DNA of 64,000 bases, taken from NCBI RefSeq assembly GCF_004765805.1, contig NZ_SBIU01000003.1, positions 930,001 through 994,000 of the forward strand, read 5' to 3'. Shown here piece after piece: positions 45,674 through 53,828 of this stretch (within the stretch, counting starts at the first letter, position 1; every line of letters begins with the position of its first letter). The notes beneath the pieces are model-generated. The model saw only the letters and a program-made list of their open reading frames with translations. It searched no databases and had not been told where the DNA came from. The DNA is from Halorussus halobius. Its GTDB lineage: Archaea > Halobacteriota > Halobacteria > Halobacteriales > Haladaptataceae. Position numbers and translations under genes: made by a program.

Positions 45674-46612
45674 TCAGACGACCCGGTTCGTCAGCCCCTC
45701 GCCCTCCGCGACTCGCCCGACGTTCTCGGTGACCAGCCCCGCGATGTGCCGGACGTAGTCGCGCTCGGCCGCGGCACGGTGGGGCGTCACGACCACGTCG
45801 TCGCGGTCCCAGAGCGGCGACTCCTCGGGAAGGGGTTCGGTCTCGAACACGTCGAGGCCCGCCTCCGCTATCTCGTCGCCGCGGAGCGCCGCGAGCAGTT
45901 CGTCCTCGACGACCACCGGCCCGCGCGCGACGTTTATCAGCCGAGCGTCCTCGCGCATCGCCGCGAACTCCGCGCGGCCGAACAGCCCCTCGGTCTCGTC
46001 GGTCAGCGGGACCGCCAGCGCGACGAACGTCGCGTCCGCGATCGCCTCGTGGAGGTCGTCGGGCGTGTAGACCGCCTCGGTGTGGGGCGTCGACTCGCCC
46101 GACCGCCGGACGCCGACGACCTCCATCCCAAGCGCGTCGGCGCGCTCGGCGATGCCCGTCCCCAGGGTGCCCAGACCGACGACGCAGAGCCGCTCGCCCG
46201 TCAGCGTGAACGGTTCGTCCCACGGCGGCGCGCGCCACTCCCGGTCTTCCTGGGCGCGGACGTAGGTGTGGAGCCTGCGCGCGAACGACAGCATGAGTCC
46301 GACCGCGAACTCGCCGACGCTGTCGTCGTGGATGCCCGTCGAGTTGGTCAGCGCGATTCCGCGCTCCTCGAAGGCGTCGAGCGGGAAGCGGTCGTATCCC
46401 GCCCGTATCGAGTGGACCCACTCCAGCCCCGAGTCGAGGAGCGCGTCGGTGTGGGCGAACGTGACCGCCGCGTCGCACGAATCGAGGTCCTCGGACGCGT
46501 CGTCGCCGACGACGACGACCTCCGGACCGAGGTCGGCCAGTGCGTTCCGAAGCTCCGCCGTCGGGAAGACGGCGCTCACCGAGTCGTGGACGCCGAGACG
46601 TCGTAGTTGCAT
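45674..46612 (-). CDS. D-2-hydroxyacid dehydrogenase
   Basis: A 312-aa protein. The NAD(P) loop VVGLGTLGTGIAERADALG, the substrate segment STGIHDDSVGEFAVGLML, the catalytic Arg in INVARGPVVVEDELLAAL, Glu in GLDVFETEPLPEESPLW and His in VVTPHRAA are all in the standard order. It reduces a 2-keto acid or the reverse; haloarchaeal D2-HDH enzymes use NADPH, but specificity is not read here. Confidence 0.92.
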   Translation of the reverse strand: MQLRRLGVHDSVSAVFPTAELRNALADLGPEVVVVGDDASEDLDSCDAAVTFAHTDALLDSGLEWVHSIRAGYDRFPLDAFEERGIALTNSTGIHDDSVGEFAVGLMLSFARRLHTYVRAQEDREWRAPPWDEPFTLTGERLCVVGLGTLGTGIAERADALGMEVVGVRRSGESTPHTEAVYTPDDLHEAIADATFVALAVPLTDETEGLFGRAEFAAMREDARLINVARGPVVVEDELLAALRGDEIAEAGLDVFETEPLPEESPLWDRDDVVVTPHRAAAERDYVRHIAGLVTENVGRVAEGEGLTNRVV

Positions 46613-46834
46613 ACCTACGGCTGTGCGGTCTCAGGAATTGAATCTTCGGGTCGGGGCACTGTGGCCCGGAGAACTCGGCGGGTCTCAGCGGACGGTGGCT
46701 CGGTGGAAAGGCCTCGTCACAAGGGGCTCGGAGGGGGTAACTGTCGTCATGGCCACCGAGCGTGGGTAGGACGGGTCGAGTGAAAAACGTCACGCAGTGT
46801 CCGTGTGAACAATCGTTCGGACAAGTTCGAACGC

Positions 46835-46850
46835 GGTACTTCTAAGTACC
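46835..46850. promoter_or_regulatory. inverted repeat at the thiDN promoter
   Basis: GGTACTT and AAGTACC flank two bases, 22 bp upstream of the thiD-thiN ATG and next to an A+T-rich TCTATTTTA. A second interrupted inverted repeat (TTCGGACAAGTTCGAA) lies just before it at about 46815. These could be operators for a ThiN-type thiamine regulator (ThiR), but I cannot confirm the motif. Confidence 0.5.
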
Positions 46851-46871
46851 ACTCTATTTTACCACCGGGTA

Positions 46872-48293
46872 ATGACCAGCGAGAACGCCACGTCGGCGAC
46901 CGACCCCCGAACGCCTTCACTGACCGAGAAGCCGGTCGTCCTCACCGTCGCCGGAAGCGATTCGGGCGGCGGCGCGGGCGCACAGGCCGACTTGAAGACC
47001 ATCGAAGCCCACGACGCGTTCGGGACGAGCGCGCTCACGGCGGTCACGGCCCAGCACACGCGGGGCGTCGAGTCGACCCACGTCCTCCCCGCCGAGGAGG
47101 TCGCCGCGCAGGTCGACGCCGTGACCGGCGATTTCGACGTGCGCGCGGCCAAGACCGGGATGCTCGCGACCGGCGATATCGTCCGGACCGTGGCCGACCG
47201 CGCCGCGAGCGCCGAGTTCCCGGTCGTCGTCGACCCCGTGATGGTCGCGGCCTCGGGCGACCGCCTGCTCGACCGCGACGCCGAGGCGGCCTACGAGGAA
47301 CTGGTCGCGCAGGCCGCGCTGGTCACGCCCAACGCCGACGAGACCGCGGCGTTGACCGGCGTAGAAGTCCGGGACCGCGAGTCGGCGAGGGAGGCAGGCG
47401 AGCGCCTGGTAGCGACGGGCGCGGACGCCGCGCTCGTCAAAGGCGGGCACGTCGAGGGCGGGGAAACCGGCCGCCGCGGGACGGTTCGTGACGTGCTGGT
47501 GACCTCCGAGGGAACGCGGACCTTCGAACACCCGCGCGTCGACGCCGACGCGACCCACGGTTCGGGGTGTGCGCTCTCGGCCGCCATCGCGGCCCGCCTC
47601 GCTCGCGGCGAGGACCTCGAGTCGGCGGTCGAGTCGGGCGTCGACTTCGTCCAGCGGGCGATTCGCTACCCGCTCGACGTCGGCGAGGGGCCGGGGTCGG
47701 TCCACCACGCGGTCGAGGCTCGAAATCGCGCGGCGCGCGAGCCGACCGCCGAAGCCGTCCGGAGCGTGGTCCGGGAGTTGGTCGCGGCGGACGTCTCGCC
47801 TCTCGTGCCGGAGGTCGGGATGAACGTGGTCGGCGCGACGCCCTACGCCGAGTCGGTCGGCGAGACCGCGGCCGTGGAAGGACGCATCACCCGCACTCGC
47901 GCCGGCGTGAAACCCAACCGGGGCGTGCGCCTGGGCGCGTCGAGCCACGTCGCGCGCTTCCTGCTTTCCTGCCGGGAGTTCGACCCCGACCTGCGCTTTG
48001 CGGTCAACTGCCGGTTCGATTCGGACGTCGAGCGCGCGCTCGACGAACTGGCGGCGGACGGCTGGACCGTCGCGGAGTACGACCGCGCCGCCGAGCCCGA
48101 CGACGTGAAGACCGTCGAGGGCTCGACGATGCAGTGGGGCGCGCGGCGGGCGTTCGAGTCGGTCGAGGCGACGCCCGCGGCGGTGGCCGACCGGGGCGAG
48201 GTCGGGAAGGAGGCGATGACGAAGGTGGTGGCCAGCGACGCCGAGGAGCTGACCGAGCGGGTCTCGGCGTTGCTGGCGGCCGCGTCGCGATAG
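46872..48293 (+). CDS. thiDN: bifunctional HMP(-P) kinase / thiamine phosphate synthase ThiD-ThiN
   Basis: A 473-aa fusion. Residues about 20-275 are ThiD: TVAGSDSGGGAGAQADLKT, VDPVMVAASGD, TPNADETAALTG and the anion hole DATHGSGCALSAAIAA. Residues about 295-470 are ThiN (SPLVPEVGMNVVGATPYAES, GASSHVARFLLS, EGSTMQWGARRAF). It phosphorylates HMP and couples HMP-PP with the thiazole phosphate. ThiN replaces ThiE in archaea. Start at ATG 46872 follows the inverted repeat closely, suggesting a leaderless transcript. Confidence 0.95.
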   Translation: MTSENATSATDPRTPSLTEKPVVLTVAGSDSGGGAGAQADLKTIEAHDAFGTSALTAVTAQHTRGVESTHVLPAEEVAAQVDAVTGDFDVRAAKTGMLATGDIVRTVADRAASAEFPVVVDPVMVAASGDRLLDRDAEAAYEELVAQAALVTPNADETAALTGVEVRDRESAREAGERLVATGADAALVKGGHVEGGETGRRGTVRDVLVTSEGTRTFEHPRVDADATHGSGCALSAAIAARLARGEDLESAVESGVDFVQRAIRYPLDVGEGPGSVHHAVEARNRAAREPTAEAVRSVVRELVAADVSPLVPEVGMNVVGATPYAESVGETAAVEGRITRTRAGVKPNRGVRLGASSHVARFLLSCREFDPDLRFAVNCRFDSDVERALDELAADGWTVAEYDRAAEPDDVKTVEGSTMQWGARRAFESVEATPAAVADRGEVGKEAMTKVVASDAEELTERVSALLAAASR

Positions 48294-48384
48294 GTCCAGC
48301 GTCCCCGGGTAGGTTGAACGGGCGGTTCTCAGAACCGGAAACCGGAGGTGAAGGTTTAACCCCCATAACCGGGAAACGACGGGT

Positions 48385-48873
48385 ATGACCGCAGTCGACG
48401 GAACGGACGCGACCAACGGGCAAACCGGCGTCGAGGCGCTCGCGGACCGGTTGGTGACCGAGATGGACGACCTCGACTACCTTCGCGGCGTCGGCTACTA
48501 CTCCCCGGAGGGCTGTGACACCGTCTACCTCCGCAGCGACGTCCGGCACGGACCCGACGACCACTCGCGCGCGCTCGAGGACGCGGTCCTCGAATCCATC
48601 GGCGCGCAGACCCTGGAGGACTACTTCGACGACGACCTGACCGGGACGATACGCTCGTTCGAGACCAAGGTCGTCATCTACTCCTGTGCGGCCACCCACC
48701 GGGGCGTCGTCGCGTCGTTCGACCGCGAGCCCGGCGTCGACTACGTCGGCCTGCTGTCGACGCTCGAACGCCTCACCGACGCCGGCCTCCCCGCCGGCCG
48801 CGAAGCGCCGTCCGCCGGAGACGCCGCCTCGGACGGGGAGTCGTACGAGCGCGGCGCGAACCGACGAGCGTGA
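48385..48873 (+). CDS. haloarchaeal hypothetical protein
   Basis: A 162-aa acidic protein. The region ALADRLVTEMDDLDYLRGVG, then YLRSDVRHGPDDHSRALEDA and SFETKVVIYSCAATHRGVVASFD resembles small haloarchaeal sensors or response-type proteins of unknown role. The C-terminal 30 residues are low-complexity. Its stop overlaps the next start by four bases (GTGA), so the two are translated in sequence. Confidence 0.7.
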   Translation: MTAVDGTDATNGQTGVEALADRLVTEMDDLDYLRGVGYYSPEGCDTVYLRSDVRHGPDDHSRALEDAVLESIGAQTLEDYFDDDLTGTIRSFETKVVIYSCAATHRGVVASFDREPGVDYVGLLSTLERLTDAGLPAGREAPSAGDAASDGESYERGANRRA

Positions 48874-49154
48874 CCGACCCGGACGACCCCCGCGAGCTCG
48901 TCGCGGACCTCCACGCACACCTCGAAGCCACCGCCCATCTTCCGGTCGAGGAGTCCGCGAGCCGGTGGCTCGGCGAGGCCGAGGCGGTCTGCGAGGACGC
49001 GGCGGGGCCCGACGTTCCGGAGTCGGTCGTCGGGAAACGCGTCGAGCAGGTCCGGATGCTGCTCTCGAACGTCGAGACGACCGGCGACGACGCCGCGGAC
49101 GAGCACGTCGACGCGGCGCGCGAACTCGTCGCCGAACTCGAATCGCGGCTGTAG
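48870..49154 (+). CDS. small helical acidic protein
   Basis: A 94-aa protein from GTG 48870, overlapping the previous stop by four bases. It is wholly helical in appearance (RELVADLHAHLEATAHLPVE, then VVGKRVEQVRMLLSNVETTG, ELVAELESRL) with no cysteine. The coupling to the upstream gene suggests a common process, unknown. The family is not recognised. Confidence 0.7.
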   Translation: MTDPDDPRELVADLHAHLEATAHLPVEESASRWLGEAEAVCEDAAGPDVPESVVGKRVEQVRMLLSNVETTGDDAADEHVDAARELVAELESRL

Positions 49155-49161
49155 GGAGAGC

Positions 49162-49512
49162 TTACGCGGCCTGCCGCATCATCTGTCGACACGACTCCGC
49201 ACAGTCTTCGAGCACGTCGGCACAGACCCGACAGTGGTCGTGGTCGTGACGCGAACACTCCTCGGCGCACTCCTCGCAGGCACCGGCGCAGGCCTCCGCG
49301 AGTTCGGCGCTGTAGCTGGAGTTTCGCGCCATGAACCGGGCGTGTTCGGTGGTCAGGTCCGCCACGTCCCGGCAGAGCCGAATGCACCGTGACATGTCCG
49401 CGTCCTCGTCGAGACACTCGTCGGCGCACCACTCGCACGCTTGCATCGCTTCGAGGCAGTTGTCCAGGCACTCCTCGGCGGTGTCGCTCAGGTCGAGTTC
49501 CTGTAGCGCCAT
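49162..49512 (-). CDS. four-helix-bundle copper-binding protein (Csp/DUF326-like)
   Basis: A 116-aa protein with about fifteen cysteines in CxxxC/CxxC helical spacing (CLDNCLEAMQACEWCADEC, then CIRLC, CAGACEECAEEC, CRVCADVLEDCAESC) plus an HDHDHC metal patch. This is the pattern of cytosolic Csp copper-storage proteins, in which Cys line the inside of a four-helix bundle and hold Cu(I). It diverges from the HMA chaperone gene, making a small copper-handling pair. Confidence 0.9.
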   Translation of the reverse strand: MALQELDLSDTAEECLDNCLEAMQACEWCADECLDEDADMSRCIRLCRDVADLTTEHARFMARNSSYSAELAEACAGACEECAEECSRHDHDHCRVCADVLEDCAESCRQMMRQAA

Positions 49513-49627
49513 GGCCTCGGTGCCACACTAGCGACGGGGAAACCGGTTGTGGCCCGTTCCCCGACCGCAGTCCCCGGGAGGGCTCGAAGGGAAAAGTCCG
49601 AAGGCGCTCGGGACCCAACCGTCGCCC

Positions 49628-49825
49628 ATGGCACGAACAATCACCGTCGAAGGGATGAGCTGTGGCGGCTGCGAGGAGAACGTCGAGACCGCGCTGCGTG
49701 AGTTGCCGGGCGTCAGCGACGCCGAAGCGGACAACGAGTCCGACAGCGTGACCGTCGAGGGCGACGCCAGCGACGAGGAACTCGCGGCGGCGGTCGAGGA
49801 CGCGGGCTACGCGCCGAAGGTGTGA
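49628..49825 (+). CDS. HMA copper chaperone (CopZ-like)
   Basis: A 65-aa protein from ATG 49628. GMSCGGCEENVETALRELPG holds the Cu(I)-binding MxCxxC motif (C12 and C15), and the chain has the length of a single ferredoxin-like HMA domain (ending AVEDAGYAPKV). It carries Cu(I) to a P-type ATPase or to the neighbouring storage protein. No ATPase is in the window. Confidence 0.93.
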   Translation: MARTITVEGMSCGGCEENVETALRELPGVSDAEADNESDSVTVEGDASDEELAAAVEDAGYAPKV

Positions 49826-49839
49826 GCGGCGACCGATAC

Positions 49840-50289
49840 TTACTCGGCGGCTTCCGCCTCGTCGGCCTCAGCGCGTTCGTCTTCGCCGGCGTCAGCGTCG
49901 TCCGCGAGGTCCTCTAGCGCGTTCTTGAGACCGGGGACCGTGCTGGCGAGGTCGCCGACCTGCTCCTCGGCGGCTGCCACGTCCGCGATGGCCTCCTCGA
50001 CGCGCTCGATGCGGGCCTCGAGGTCGGCGGCGTCCTCGAAGGCGTCGGCGCGTTCGCCCATCGTGTACCACTTCTTGGCGTCCCGGAGCGCGTCCTCGGC
50101 CTCGCCCGCGTCGAGCGCCGACCGGAGCGCGTTGAGCGCGCCGAGGGTGTTGTCGGCGTCGACGTTCCAGACTGCGTCGGCGTCCGGGAGCGCGGCGGTC
50201 GCCTCGTCGAGGCTGGCCTCCACGTCCTCGCGGACCTCGCTGGCGGCCTCGCCGAACAGTTCGTCCTCGTCGAGTGTCGTCTGGCTCAT
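49840..50289 (-). CDS. DUF5790-like helical protein
   Basis: A 149-aa, strongly acidic, all-helical protein (MSQTTLDEDELFGEAASEVR, VWNVDADNTLGALNALRSAL, AKKWYTMGERADAFEDAADL) ending in a D/E/A-rich tail. It fits the haloarchaeal DUF5790 family of unknown function. It is convergent with the HMA gene (14 bp between stops). Confidence 0.75.
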   Translation of the reverse strand: MSQTTLDEDELFGEAASEVREDVEASLDEATAALPDADAVWNVDADNTLGALNALRSALDAGEAEDALRDAKKWYTMGERADAFEDAADLEARIERVEEAIADVAAAEEQVGDLASTVPGLKNALEDLADDADAGEDERAEADEAEAAE

Positions 50290-50469
50290 GGGTCACCGTT
50301 CGGCTCGACGCCTTTTAAAATCACGCCCGAAACCGGAAGTGAAATCCGGTCACTCGACCGGGACGACTCGGGCCGAACCGAAAGCGACGACCCGAAGCGG
50401 TCGCGCCGCCGCCGCGTCGGGGCCGCATCGAAGCAAATGCTTATCCCAGCGGGAGCGGAACGGACCCAC

Positions 50470-50874
50470 ATGGAGGACATCTTCGTCGGACGACTCATGT
50501 CGTCCCCCGTCGAAACGGTTTCGCCCGAGACGCCCGCCCACGTCGCCGCCGAGACGATGCTGGACGAGGGCATCGGGTCGGTGGTCGTGACCGACGAGGA
50601 GGGCCGCCTCGAAGGTATCCTCACCGCCACGGACTTCGTTCACGTCGCGGCCGAACAGCGCTGGGCCGCCGACGCCACGGTCGAGACGTACATGACCACC
50701 GACGTCGAGACGACCACCGCGAACGAGGACCTCCGAGACGTGTCGGACACGATGATAGAGCGGGGCTTCCACCACATGCCTGTCGTGGACGACGACGGGA
50801 CCGTCATCGGCATCATCACCACTACGGACATCACCGCCTACGTGTCGACGGTTCAGACGCCGAGCCCGGCGTGA
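50470..50874 (+). CDS. two-CBS-domain protein
   Basis: A 134-aa protein from ATG 50470 (MEDIFVGRLMSSPVETVS). Two CBS motifs are seen: TMLDEGIGSVVVTDEEGRLEGILTATD and TMIERGFHHMPVVDDDGTVIGIITTTD. A stand-alone CBS pair binds adenosyl ligands and may sense energy state; target unknown. Eleven codons upstream are open but poorly conserved. Confidence 0.9.
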   Translation: MEDIFVGRLMSSPVETVSPETPAHVAAETMLDEGIGSVVVTDEEGRLEGILTATDFVHVAAEQRWAADATVETYMTTDVETTTANEDLRDVSDTMIERGFHHMPVVDDDGTVIGIITTTDITAYVSTVQTPSPA

Positions 50875-50924
50875 TCTGACGGTGCGGATTCTGAGAGTGT
50901 TGCTGGCGTCGTTTTCGTCCCCGG

Positions 50925-51075
50925 CTCGCGGTGGCGTTCCCTTTCGACCTAACGTGCGCAGGGTTGACTGGCCTCTCGGCGCGCGCGAGCAACGCGCGCG
51001 ACACGAGGTCGCGCCAGCACGCGCCGGACGGAAGAAGAACCCAGCGCGCGCCGGACGGAAGGAGAAACAAGCGCA
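50925..51075. repeat. GC-rich repeat stretch, possible fifth family member (E)
   Basis: GCGCGCGCGAGCAACGCGCGCG forms an inverted repeat near 50980-51002. The segment GCGCCGGACGGAAGAAGAA recurs at about 51021 and 51048 (period 27). GC-rich arms resemble those of the other elements, but the AGTAGCTAGC core is absent, so membership is uncertain. The gap 50875-51131 has no gene. Confidence 0.5.
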
Positions 51076-51131
51076 CGTCGTATCTGGGGGGAGAATAACG
51101 GAACCCCGACGAACCAACTCCCCGTCTCGCG

Positions 51132-51518
51132 TCACTCCGCGACCGACTCGATCCGCATCAGCGGATAGCCGTCCTCCATCTCCATCCGGGTCACGACCTC
51201 GACGCCCTCGTGTTCGACGACGATCTCGACCGCCAGAAACCGGCCCGTGAGTTCCGTGTACCCGCCAGTCATCTCGTCGGCCAACTTCTCGGTCAGAATC
51301 TCGACGGTCACGTCCTCGCAGAAGGGTTGGTTCCCGATGGACTCGGCCATCGCGGTCTCGAGGCTCGCGGCGGTGTCGGGGCTGACCGGCGTGCCCGCGA
51401 ACTGGTGGTAGAGCGCGCCGAACTTGATGCCCGCCTCGAAGCAGGCCGCGTCGCGGTCGGTGGGCGAACTGTCGCGGTCGGACGGCGCGTCGGTCGCGGA
51501 AGCGTCGCGGTCGGTCAT
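51132..51518 (-). CDS. mptD: archaeal dihydroneopterin aldolase MptD
   Basis: A 128-aa protein. After an unconserved D/S/T-rich head of about 20 residues comes CFEAGIKFGALYHQFAGTPV, then SLETAMAESIGNQPFCEDV and the final EMEDGYPLMRIESV, the known MptD pattern. It cleaves 7,8-dihydroneopterin derivatives in tetrahydrofolate/tetrahydromethanopterin-type pterin synthesis. It diverges from the aIF2 beta gene. Confidence 0.88.
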   Translation of the reverse strand: MTDRDASATDAPSDRDSSPTDRDAACFEAGIKFGALYHQFAGTPVSPDTAASLETAMAESIGNQPFCEDVTVEILTEKLADEMTGGYTELTGRFLAVEIVVEHEGVEVVTRMEMEDGYPLMRIESVAE

Positions 51519-51639
51519 GGCTACGCCGACGCGCCCGGGGCGATTAAAGCCGCGTGGTCGGGGTCGGGCACGCGGCCGGTCGAGCGCGTGGTCGGACCCA
51601 TCACGGAATGCCTTTTAGTGTCCGACCCCTCGATTACCC

Positions 51640-52248
51640 ATGGACTACGCATCGAACCTCGACCGCGCGATGGAGGAGACCCCCGACTTCGAGGGCAAGG
51701 ACGAGCGGTTCAGCTACCCCGACGCGGCCGCCCAGAAGGACGGCGCGTTCACCCGGCTCACGAACCTCGACGACATCGCCGACGCGCTCGACCGCGACCC
51801 CGAGCACATCCACAGCGCGCTCCAGCGCGAGCTCGGGACGAACGGCAAGCTCGAAGCCGGCCGCGCCCGGTACAACGGCACCTTCTCGGGGTCGGACTTC
51901 GATGCCGCGCTCGACAGCTACGCCCAGGAGTTCGTGCTCTGCTCGGAGTGTGGCCTGCCCGACACCCGACTCGTGCGCGAGAACCGCAACCTGATGCTGC
52001 GGTGTGACGCCTGCGGGGCCTTTCGCCCGGTCACCAAGCGCTCGACTCAGACCCAGACCCAGAACCGCGAGGCCGTCGAGGAGGGCGCGACCTACGAGGT
52101 CAAGATTACCGGCACCGGCCGCAAGGGCGACGGCGTGGCCGAGAAGGGCAAGTACACCATCTTCGTCCCCGGCGCGGAGGAGGGCGACGTGGTGCAGATT
52201 TACATCAAGAACATCAGCGGGAATCTGGCGTTCGCGCGCCTCGCCTGA
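51640..52248 (+). CDS. eif2b: translation initiation factor aIF2 beta with C-terminal TRAM domain
   Basis: A 202-aa protein. aIF2 beta core with TRLTNLDDIADALDRDPEHI, LEAGRARYNGTFSGSDF and the zinc ribbon CSEC...CDAC (about 107-127), followed by a TRAM domain (TYEVKITGTGRKGDGVAEKG...IYIKNISGNLAFA) at about 140-202. TRAM is a nucleic-acid-binding fold; the fusion is known in haloarchaea. It forms part of aIF2 with the gamma subunit encoded at 40.2 kb. Confidence 0.94.
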   Translation: MDYASNLDRAMEETPDFEGKDERFSYPDAAAQKDGAFTRLTNLDDIADALDRDPEHIHSALQRELGTNGKLEAGRARYNGTFSGSDFDAALDSYAQEFVLCSECGLPDTRLVRENRNLMLRCDACGAFRPVTKRSTQTQTQNREAVEEGATYEVKITGTGRKGDGVAEKGKYTIFVPGAEEGDVVQIYIKNISGNLAFARLA

Positions 52249-52282
52249 ATCGAGGACTCGCCCCGACGGCCGTCCGCGCCCG

Positions 52283-52510
52283 TCACTCGGTCAGCGGGAG
52301 GACGATGCCGAACAGTAGCGGCGAGAACAGCGCGCCGAGCACGCCGACGATCTCCATGTCGACGAACAGCGTCTGCTCCCAGCCCGAGAGCGTGAGGTTC
52401 GTCGCGGCGACGGACAGTTCCGCGCCCGCGCCCGCCGCAAACACTGCGACGCTCAGCAGGAAGCCGGTCTTCGCCCAGTACTGGTAGTCCAGGTCTCCGT
52501 AACGACCCAT
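52283..52510 (-). CDS. small membrane protein
   Basis: A 75-aa protein from ATG 52510. MGRYGDLDYQYWAKTG is followed by two hydrophobic segments (FLLSVAVFAAGAGAELSVA and VDMEIVGVLGALFSPLLFGIVLPL). This short pattern recurs in haloarchaea as a protein of unknown function. It is convergent with the aIF2 beta gene. Confidence 0.7.
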   Translation of the reverse strand: MGRYGDLDYQYWAKTGFLLSVAVFAAGAGAELSVAATNLTLSGWEQTLFVDMEIVGVLGALFSPLLFGIVLPLTE

Positions 52511-52632
52511 GCCCGCGGGAGCGACCCGAGTCGACAAAAGCGTTGCTGAACGCCGGCGGACCGCCTCGCACCCCGCGAGCCACACGTGCCGGCACGAAAG
52601 GCACTTGTACGACGAGTTCCTTCTCGGACCCA

Positions 52633-52863
52633 ATGTACGAACCCCTGGTCGACGTCTCGAGCGAACTCCTCTCGGTCGTGGCGTACGGGCTCGGAACGCT
52701 CACGCTGTCGCTGTTCGGATTCGCGGTCGAGTACAACGGCATCCAGCAGCTGCTCAGCGGCGAACAGTTGCTCGGCGCGTGGTACGCCTACGTGGGCCTG
52801 CTCGCGCTGGTCGCCGCCACGAAGCTGGGCCGGGAGAAGCTCCTCGCAAGCCTCGCGTCGTGA
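52633..52863 (+). CDS. small membrane protein
   Basis: A 76-aa protein from ATG 52633 (MYEPLVDVSSELLSVVAYG). Two hydrophobic segments (LSVVAYGLGTLTLSLFGFAV and LGAWYAYVGLLALVAATKLG) flank a polar turn with QQLLSGEQ. It is divergent from the previous small membrane protein gene and just upstream of azf. Function unknown. Confidence 0.65.
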   Translation: MYEPLVDVSSELLSVVAYGLGTLTLSLFGFAVEYNGIQQLLSGEQLLGAWYAYVGLLALVAATKLGREKLLASLAS

Positions 52864-52916
52864 CGCGACGGCCGAATCGCACCTTACTTATCGCCGGCTT
52901 CCCTCCCTCGAACTGA

Positions 52917-53756
52917 ATGGACGACCCTGTCCTGCTCACGGGCGCGGAGGGCCGCGTCGGACAGGCTATCCTCTCGGACCTCCACGACGAGTACGACTGG
53001 CGACTGCTCGACCGGGACCCGCCGACCCGCGACACCCGACACGAGTTCGTCGTCGCGGACGTCACCGACGAGGACGCGGTCCGGGACGCGATGGCGGGCG
53101 TGGGCGCTGTGGTCCACCTCGCAGGCGACCCCCGGCCGGAAGCGCCGTGGAACAGCGTGCTGGCAAACAACATCGACGGGACCCGCAACGTCTTGCAGGC
53201 CGCCGTCGAGGCGGGCGTCGAGCGAGTCGCGTTCGCCTCGTCGAACCACGCGGTCGGGGCGTACGAGACCGACGAGCGCACGCCCGAGATGTACCGCCCG
53301 GACGACGAGTTCCGACTCGACGGCGAGGAGTTCCCCCGGCCGGGCAACCTCTACGGCGTGAGCAAGGCCACCGGCGAGGTGCTGGGCCGGTACTACCACG
53401 ACGAGCACGGCCTGAGCGTGGTCTGCGTCCGCATCGGCAACCTCACGAAGGGCCACCCGCCGCGCGACTACGAGCGCGGGCAGGCGATGTGGCTCTCGCA
53501 TCGGGACTGCGCCCACCTGTTCGACCGGTGCCTGCAGGCCGACTACGGCTTCGAAATCGTCTACGGCATCTCGGACAACGACCGGAAGTACTACTCCATC
53601 GAGCGCGCTCGCGAGGTGCTGGGCTACGACCCGCAGGACAACTCGGCGGCGTTCGCGGACGCGCAGGTGGACGACGGGGACGGGAACGAAAGTGGTGACG
53701 GGAGCGATGGCGAAAACGCGAACGAGAGCGCGACCGAGAACCCGCCGCAGAACTAG
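52917..53756 (+). CDS. azf: NAD-dependent glucose-6-phosphate dehydrogenase Azf
   Basis: A 279-aa short-chain/extended dehydrogenase. VLLTGAEGRVGQAIL is the NAD-binding loop; HLAGDPRPEAPWNSVL and FASSNHAVGAYETDERTPEM hold the catalytic region, with YGVSKATGE as the YxxxK motif; GISDNDRKYYSIERAREVLGY matches by memory the Haloferax zwischenferment (Azf), which feeds the oxidative pentose phosphate pathway. The last 30 or so residues (GDGNESGDGSDGENANESAT) are an extra acidic tail. Confidence 0.88.
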   Translation: MDDPVLLTGAEGRVGQAILSDLHDEYDWRLLDRDPPTRDTRHEFVVADVTDEDAVRDAMAGVGAVVHLAGDPRPEAPWNSVLANNIDGTRNVLQAAVEAGVERVAFASSNHAVGAYETDERTPEMYRPDDEFRLDGEEFPRPGNLYGVSKATGEVLGRYYHDEHGLSVVCVRIGNLTKGHPPRDYERGQAMWLSHRDCAHLFDRCLQADYGFEIVYGISDNDRKYYSIERAREVLGYDPQDNSAAFADAQVDDGDGNESGDGSDGENANESATENPPQN

Positions 53757-53828
53757 CGACGAGCCGTTTTCGACGGGTTCGGACGCTCGATTCCGATTGC
53801 CGACTCGGCGCGCTATCCCGGACACTCC

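Noticed and set aside
46780..46871. TPP riboswitch upstream of thiDN
   Set aside because: The leader is too short and lacks the CUGAGA/ACCUGA-type core; the inverted repeats fit a protein operator better.
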